DNA of 64,000 bases from Crotalaria pallida. Lineage: Eukaryota; Streptophyta; Magnoliopsida; Fabales; Fabaceae. Positions within the stretch are counted from its first letter, which is position 1. The number at the start of each line of letters is the position of its first letter. Below are positions 59,517 through 64,000 of the stretch, piece after piece. The notes below the pieces were generated by a model. That model had not been told where the DNA came from. It made no database searches and saw only the letters and a list, made by a program, of their open reading frames with translations. A program made the position numbers and the translations under genes. The stretch covers positions 35,334,501-35,398,500 of the forward strand of contig CM075652.1 in the NCBI GenBank assembly GCA_037953625.1. Direction: 5' to 3'.

Positions 59517-62500
59517 TGTAACATCCCTAATTTAATCCCAAATATAATTAGTGAATTAATAAGCTTAAAGTGGAAGGAATGGGTAGATTAATTTCTTAAA
59601 GAATTTTGGGAGCAAGGTGAGTAGTAATTATAAGTATTAGGGGTTGTGTATGAGACATTGGTAGCAAGGGGAAAAATTATCGAAGCGAAATCGGGAGTTA
59701 AATCGGCGTTTTAAATGTTAGAAATCAGCCGAAAAGAGAAAATTTGGAATTTATTATAGGATGCTAATAAATCAAATTCCACCGTTGGATATGAAGTTTA
59801 AGGGGTTAAGAAGCTTTTCTAAAAATTTGGGCTCGATCCGACGGTTAACGAAGAAGTTATGGCGAATCAAAGTCTGGAATCACTGTTTCACGCCCAGGCG
59901 CACTAGTGCACGCCCAGGCGCCCCAGGGTGCATCAGATGCACCAACTCAGGTGCTTGGGCGCTCAGGCGCGCCACATCGGCGCAAAGGCGCGCGAAAGAA
60001 CCTCCAACACGCACCAGATGCGCTGAACACGCGCGCATGACGCCCCTCACCTCGCGCCCAGGCGCGCGGGCGCGACAGATCAGCACCAGCGCCTTAAAAT
60101 GGCGCACCAGCCCCCTCCTTTCTCATTTTTCCGCCCCACTCTCCCTCCTCACCCCCAAAATCAATCCCCAACACCTCCAACCACCCCAAGAGCCACCAAG
60201 GGCCACCCACCTCCTTGATCTTCCTCCTCCTCCTAGATCCTCTCTCTCTCTTTCTCTCTCTCTTCCCTCTAGATCTCTTTCTCCCTCTTTCCCTCATCAC
60301 TTTCTCCTCTCTCCTCCGGCCACCACAAACCACCATCACGGCCAGCCACCACGCCGGCCACCCACCACCCTCACAACCTCCTTTCACTATCTCTCTTACT
60401 CTCCCTTTGACCCTCACTTTCTCTCCCTCTTCCCTCTACTTGATCTCTCTCTCTCCTTCCACCGGACCTCACATGCGTCGTTATCGACCGTGATCGCACC
60501 GGGCTCGTGTTGGGTACCCAGAGGCTCGAAGCTATTGCTTGGATCCGGCCGCGATCGTTCTCACAAACGAGGAGCAACACCGACGCCGACATCGACATCG
60601 AGCCACAATCCAGGTTCTTTGTTTAAAAGAAAACCCGAGGTAAGAAGAGTTCGTATTACCTCTATTTAAAAAGTAAATTCTAGGAGTTTATAGTGGTGAC
60701 TAGGAATAGGGTAATTAAGGAATAAGTTAATGAACCTTAGGGTAGTCCCCGCAAATACAAATGAGTTATTTAAATTGTATGTGCATAGAATGAGCCCCGG
60801 AGTGAATGAATGTGATAGGGTATTAAACGAGTTAATATGGAATTAAAGTGTAGAAAAACGCAAAATAAAATCAAGGGAAATTAGCGAAGCATGAGAGTAA
60901 AAGAGTATAGAATGTTTGTAATAGGCGATGGGTGTAGAATGAGTTAAAACGAAAGGTGAGGAAAAAGAGGAGTTAGCGTACGAAAGGAATAAGAAAGCAC
61001 GGAGCAAACTTAGTTAAGGGTGGTCGGGTAGTAATGAAATCGAAACGAGAATGATAAACTAAATTCCAAAGTACAAGAGGGTAACGGGTAAAAGAATTTA
61101 GCGAGAAGGTGATAAGACAAATAAAAAGAACGCAATTATGGTAGTTAAATAGAATGAAATTAGATGTAAACTTGAATAATTAATAAAAGGAATAAGGAAA
61201 AAGGAAAAGGAAGAGAAGAAGAAAAAGAAAAGAAAGAGAACGGGGAATTAACTAAGAACTAATAAAGAGAATTAGAATACAAAGTGTGCGACCAAGCATG
61301 GTAAAGTTAATTAAAAGCAAGGGTATAAATGGGTAAAGAGAAACACTTAGTATACGAAAAATAAAGGAAAGGGACAAGTCAAGTAAACAGATAATAGGGG
61401 TTAAGAAAAAGTTAAGAAATTAAAAGAATTAAAGAGAATTAAGGGACTAAAAGTAAAGGGAAAAGACTAAGACGAGTTAATAATGAGAAATAAAATAAAT
61501 GTTAAACGGCACAGGTGGTTGTATTGACCCTGTGGCCAAATAAAAAGGGTAAATGTCGCAGGAGGTTGTATTGACCCTGTGGCATGGCGCAGGTGGTTGT
61601 ATTGACCCTGTGGCCTAATAAAATGGTAAATGTCGCAGGTGGTTGTTTTGACCCTGTGGCACGGCGCAGGTGGTTGTATTGACCCTGTGGCACGACGCAG
61701 GTGGTTGTATTGACCCTGTGGCCAAATAATAAAAAGGTAAAGGGAAGTTTATGTAGATCTCTGCTTGAGGTTACATAAATGAGATGGTATACAGATCACT
61801 GTTTGTGGTTGTATACACGTATGCAGATCACTGTTTGTGGTTGCAAACACGGTGTGTAGATCTCTGTTTGGGGTTACACACAATAGGATATAAAAATGGA
61901 AAAAGGTAAATAAAAATGGTAAAGGAAAGGAAAAATGGATAATAGAATGGACATGGAAAAAGGAAATAAGAAAGTGGACAATGGAAATGATATAGGAATT
62001 AGAGGAAATACCTAGGGAGAATAATTATGGAAATGCTAAATATAAAGGACTAATGGAAAATGGATAAATAATGGAAATGAGAGAATGATAATAGAACTGG
62101 AAATTTAATGAATATGGGATTAAGCACGGAACTATAAGAGATTAGTTAAATGAATAACATATGCTAATAATTGTGTAGGCTTGGTTTATTGCTATGCCTC
62201 TTTTATGATTTATCTTTTTAAGTTCTGTGTAATGCTACCCTTCTTGCTATATTTTTGCAGGTATGGAAGTGGAGCTTACATGGGATACGGCCGAGCAAGA
62301 TTTTCATTCCACTACGTGGAATGTATATTGAATACTTTGAGTGGACGATTACTTTTTGTAAATTATAATATGATTTAGTAGCTTGCCTTGAAACTTGTAC
62401 TAATTGGGCGTTAGGATCTAATTTGTTTATTAAACTGCTGTGTTTATGTTTTAAACAATTCTGGACTGAAAGGTTTTAAGAAGAAAAATTTTGGGAAGTC

Positions 62501-62626
62501 CGAAAAACAGGGGAAACTCTGTCCGTTTTTCCGGAAAATATTTTTAAGTAATTTAATTTAAAAAGAAATTTTCAATTACCATTTTTATAAAATCCTAAAT
62601 TAACTAATAAAAGTGAGAGTGTTACA
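59517..62626 (+). repeat. E3 3' LTR (3110 bp)
   Basis: TGTAACATCCC to GTGTTACA. It holds the palindrome island (about 59885-60095), CT-rich leader (60235-60470), donor-like CGAG|GTAAGAAG (60640), hairpin array 1 (61503-61735), hairpin array 2 (61745-61890), acceptor-like TTTTTGCAG|G (62260), the ATTCCAC/GTGGAAT hairpin (62306-62322) and the GAAA-loop hairpin (62500-62534). A 302-codon frame at 59761-60669 crosses the leader; it is Pro/Ser/Arg low-complexity and I do not call it a gene. Confidence 0.92.
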
Positions 62627-63208
62627 TGCCGAGTCAAACAACATCCGAGCTTACTGTCTTGAAGCAAAGAGCTGAGCTAGCAAACCGAGCGGAGCCTCAA
62701 ATGCTGGCATGTTGTGCGTAGCGAAGAAACCCAATTTTTCGAGCTTCTGCCTTTGGCGGAACGCATGCGCAAAACTGAGTCTGACGTGTTTGATCTTGAC
62801 TCCAAGCCGAGCTTATCAAAATCTCTTTTAGTTTGCCGAGCGTATTTATTTGACATCATCAAAAGCTCTTTGATTCTACAAGAGAATTATGTTTTATATA
62901 TTTACTTTATATTTTGGGAGCTAAATAACTCAAAAAACTGGTACATATTTTTGGAACTGATGTAAAGAATGAACTATAATATATATTTTGGCCCTGCTGG
63001 CCTATTGTTGTTTATATGAAAGTTTTAATGCAGGTCAAACGGGAAAAGTATATTTTAGAAAAGTACATAAAACAAAGTAAACTCCGTCCGATTTTACGGA
63101 GATTTTCATAAGTAATATAATTAATTAAGAATTTTAAAAAGAAATTTTCAAGTCACTAATATAATCGGGGTAATTAGTATATTAATTAAGGTAAGGTGTT
63201 ACAAATAG

Positions 63209-64000
63209 CACTCTTAATCTTTCACTACTACTCTGTATGAAACATCAATTCAATGGAAATTATTATTTTTTTATATGAGGCTATTATTATCGTTCTTTGA
63301 AAAATACAGATTTTTTTTATAAGGCCTTGTATGTTTGTCAATTCTTCTCTTAATTTGATTTGTTTGCTTTGATATTAATTTTAATGCAAGTACAATCATT
63401 GTTGGTGTTATATACGTTAGTTAGAAAACCCATCGATGATATTGTTATTATCATTGAGTTGGTTCTGGATCCTGTTTGAATATCCCTGCGCCATGATTAT
63501 TTATCGTGGATTCAAGCATTTGGTTATTTGGTTTTTAGGATTAAAAGTTGAGTTTTGTTTCTTATTTATCACTGTTATGGCCATAATCCTGTGGTAGTGT
63601 TTATTTGTCATGAGTTCAAGTCTTTGGCCATTTAGTTCTAGGAATAAAAATAGAATTTTACTTTCTCACTGGCCAGTATATGAGTTAGTCCAAATCAAGA
63701 GGATATTAGTTTTGCAATTCTTTATCTGCTCATCATCATATATACTTATTATTTTTTGAGCCGGGAGTAAACTGTATTTCTCTCAAGTAATAAAAATAAC
63801 AAACAATTGTTTTGGTGATCTCTTTGACAAGACATCAAGTTTCACTCGTAATTGATTTAGCCATGATAGCTTATCTACGTTTTTATCATTATTATAATTA
63901 TCAGCATCATCATCATCATCATTATTATTACATAAACTAAATTAATAGTTCTTATATATTGTTAACTTCAATTATTTCATATTATTAATTATTTTCTTTT
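63209..64000. other. Right flank: AT-rich host DNA, no gene recognised
   Basis: This continues the sequence interrupted at 33933. It contains two imperfect direct copies of a block of roughly 85-110 bp (about 63500-63575 and 63590-63665), with shared TCAAG-CTTTGG-ATTT-GTT-AGGA-AAAA spacing, and an ATC/ATT trinucleotide run near 63904-63931. No ORF above 60 codons. Confidence 0.5.

Larger units (their letters stand above)
46195..62626 (+). mobile_element. E3: deleted chromovirus-type retrotransposon with both LTRs
   Basis: The target duplication TGCCG is perfect (46190-46194 and 62627-62631). The 5' LTR starts at 46195 and is split by E2; the 3' LTR is 59517-62626. Between them only 58717-59516 remains. 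The last 18 bp of the 5' LTR, the primer site, gag and nearly all of pol are deleted, so this copy cannot be reverse transcribed again in the normal way. The polypurine tract (AAGTGGGGGAGAA) is preceded by the TTTCGGGGACGAAATTC motif seen in E2 and G. Confidence 0.9.
44865..62880 (-). repeat. F: copia-type (SIRE/Maximus-like) solo LTR, about 1.58 kb, split by E3
   Basis: It starts TGTTGGAAACC at 44865 and ends GATTCTACA at 62880, with target duplication AGAGA on both sides (44860-44864 and 62881-62885). The F pieces are 44865-46194 and 62632-62880. On the minus strand it starts TGTAGAATC...TTTTGATGATGTCAAA and ends TTCACCCCCCTCTAC...TTTCCAACA, as in SIRE-type LTRs. A minus-strand TTATAAAAGG box lies near 45770. 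It contains palindromic GGTTAAACGATTAACC and GGTTAATCGGTTAACC (45010-45065). No coding sequence is seen. Confidence 0.78.
33934..63203 (+). repeat. D: solo LTR (about 2.9 kb), split by several later insertions
   Basis: The start TGTAACATCCCGAATTTTAATTC matches the LTR starts of E2 and E3, and the end is GGTGTTACA at 63203. The target duplication is AATAG (33929-33933 and 63204-63208). D-derived pieces are 33934-34761, 41637-41776, 43297-44864 and 62886-63203, together close to the 3.05-3.11 kb LTRs of E2 and E3. They follow the same order: palindrome island, CT-rich leader, splice-donor-like site (34692; a second at 41717), hairpin array, acceptor-like site, conserved hairpins and LTR end. 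There is no primer site, gag or pol. Confidence 0.82.

Noticed and set aside
59761..60669. 302-codon ORF in the E3 3' LTR (shorter 217-codon copy at 46439-47092)
   Set aside because: Low-complexity Pro/Ser/Arg product of a CT-rich leader. The frame differs in length between the two LTRs and runs over the predicted splice donor.

Overview
This window is intergenic heterochromatin from a large plant genome, most likely a eudicot. I find no host protein-coding gene, rRNA or tRNA gene in it. Nearly all of it is a stack of nested transposable elements: long-LTR Ty3/gypsy chromoviruses with initiator-Met tRNA primer sites, two Tat-lineage Ty3/gypsy elements, two copia-type solo LTRs, one CACTA (En/Spm) transposon and one small L1-type LINE insertion. 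The labels T1, T2, A, B, C, D, E2, E3, F, G and H are mine. || LEFT HALF (1-33778). H is a minus-strand LTR whose 5' end lies at 33778. B, a minus-strand chromovirus, sits in H: its 5' LTR is 9229-21419 as drawn, its primer site 9212-9223, and its gag-pol runs from 9040 to 6880, where the reverse transcriptase is cut. Solo LTR A (11890-18434) sits in B's LTR, and a plus-strand LTR of the A family (2002-6879) splits B's reverse transcriptase. A further minus-strand LTR, C, ends at 2001, and the 3' end of T1 (1-1238) lies in C. T2 (22220-32961) is complete and the youngest element: its two 632-bp LTRs differ at 4 sites by eye and it is flanked by AAACT repeats. || RIGHT HALF (33779-64000). Solo LTR D (33934-63203, target repeat AATAG) sits in unidentified host DNA. 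D contains a CACTA transposon (34762-41636) that carries a twin-primed LINE and a truncated chromovirus G, a copia-like solo LTR (41777-43291), and a second copia-like solo LTR F (44865-62880, AGAGA). F contains E3 (46195-62626, TGCCG), and E3's 5' LTR contains E2 (48560-57744, GTTGT). That is a nest four levels deep, with both target duplications matching at each of these four levels. || HOW THE PARTS WORK. T2 encodes a gag-protease-RT-RNase H-archaeal RNase H-integrase polyprotein on the minus strand, preceded by a small ORF whose stop overlaps the gag start. On the opposite strand it has a convergent antisense gene with a predicted short intron; T1 carries the start of a comparable antisense gene. 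E2 and E3 kept their LTRs but lost most coding sequence, so they would depend on proteins from elsewhere. || MOST UNUSUAL SIGNAL. The chromovirus-type LTRs D, E2 and E3, and to a lesser degree A, carry tandem arrays of short inverted-repeat units. Sequences differ between families, yet within an array the two arms of the stem change together. In D, E2 and E3 the arrays lie between a conserved splice-donor-like and a splice-acceptor-like site, and are followed by two further conserved hairpins. I know of no described function for this arrangement. All element classes are judged from motifs by eye; no database search was run.
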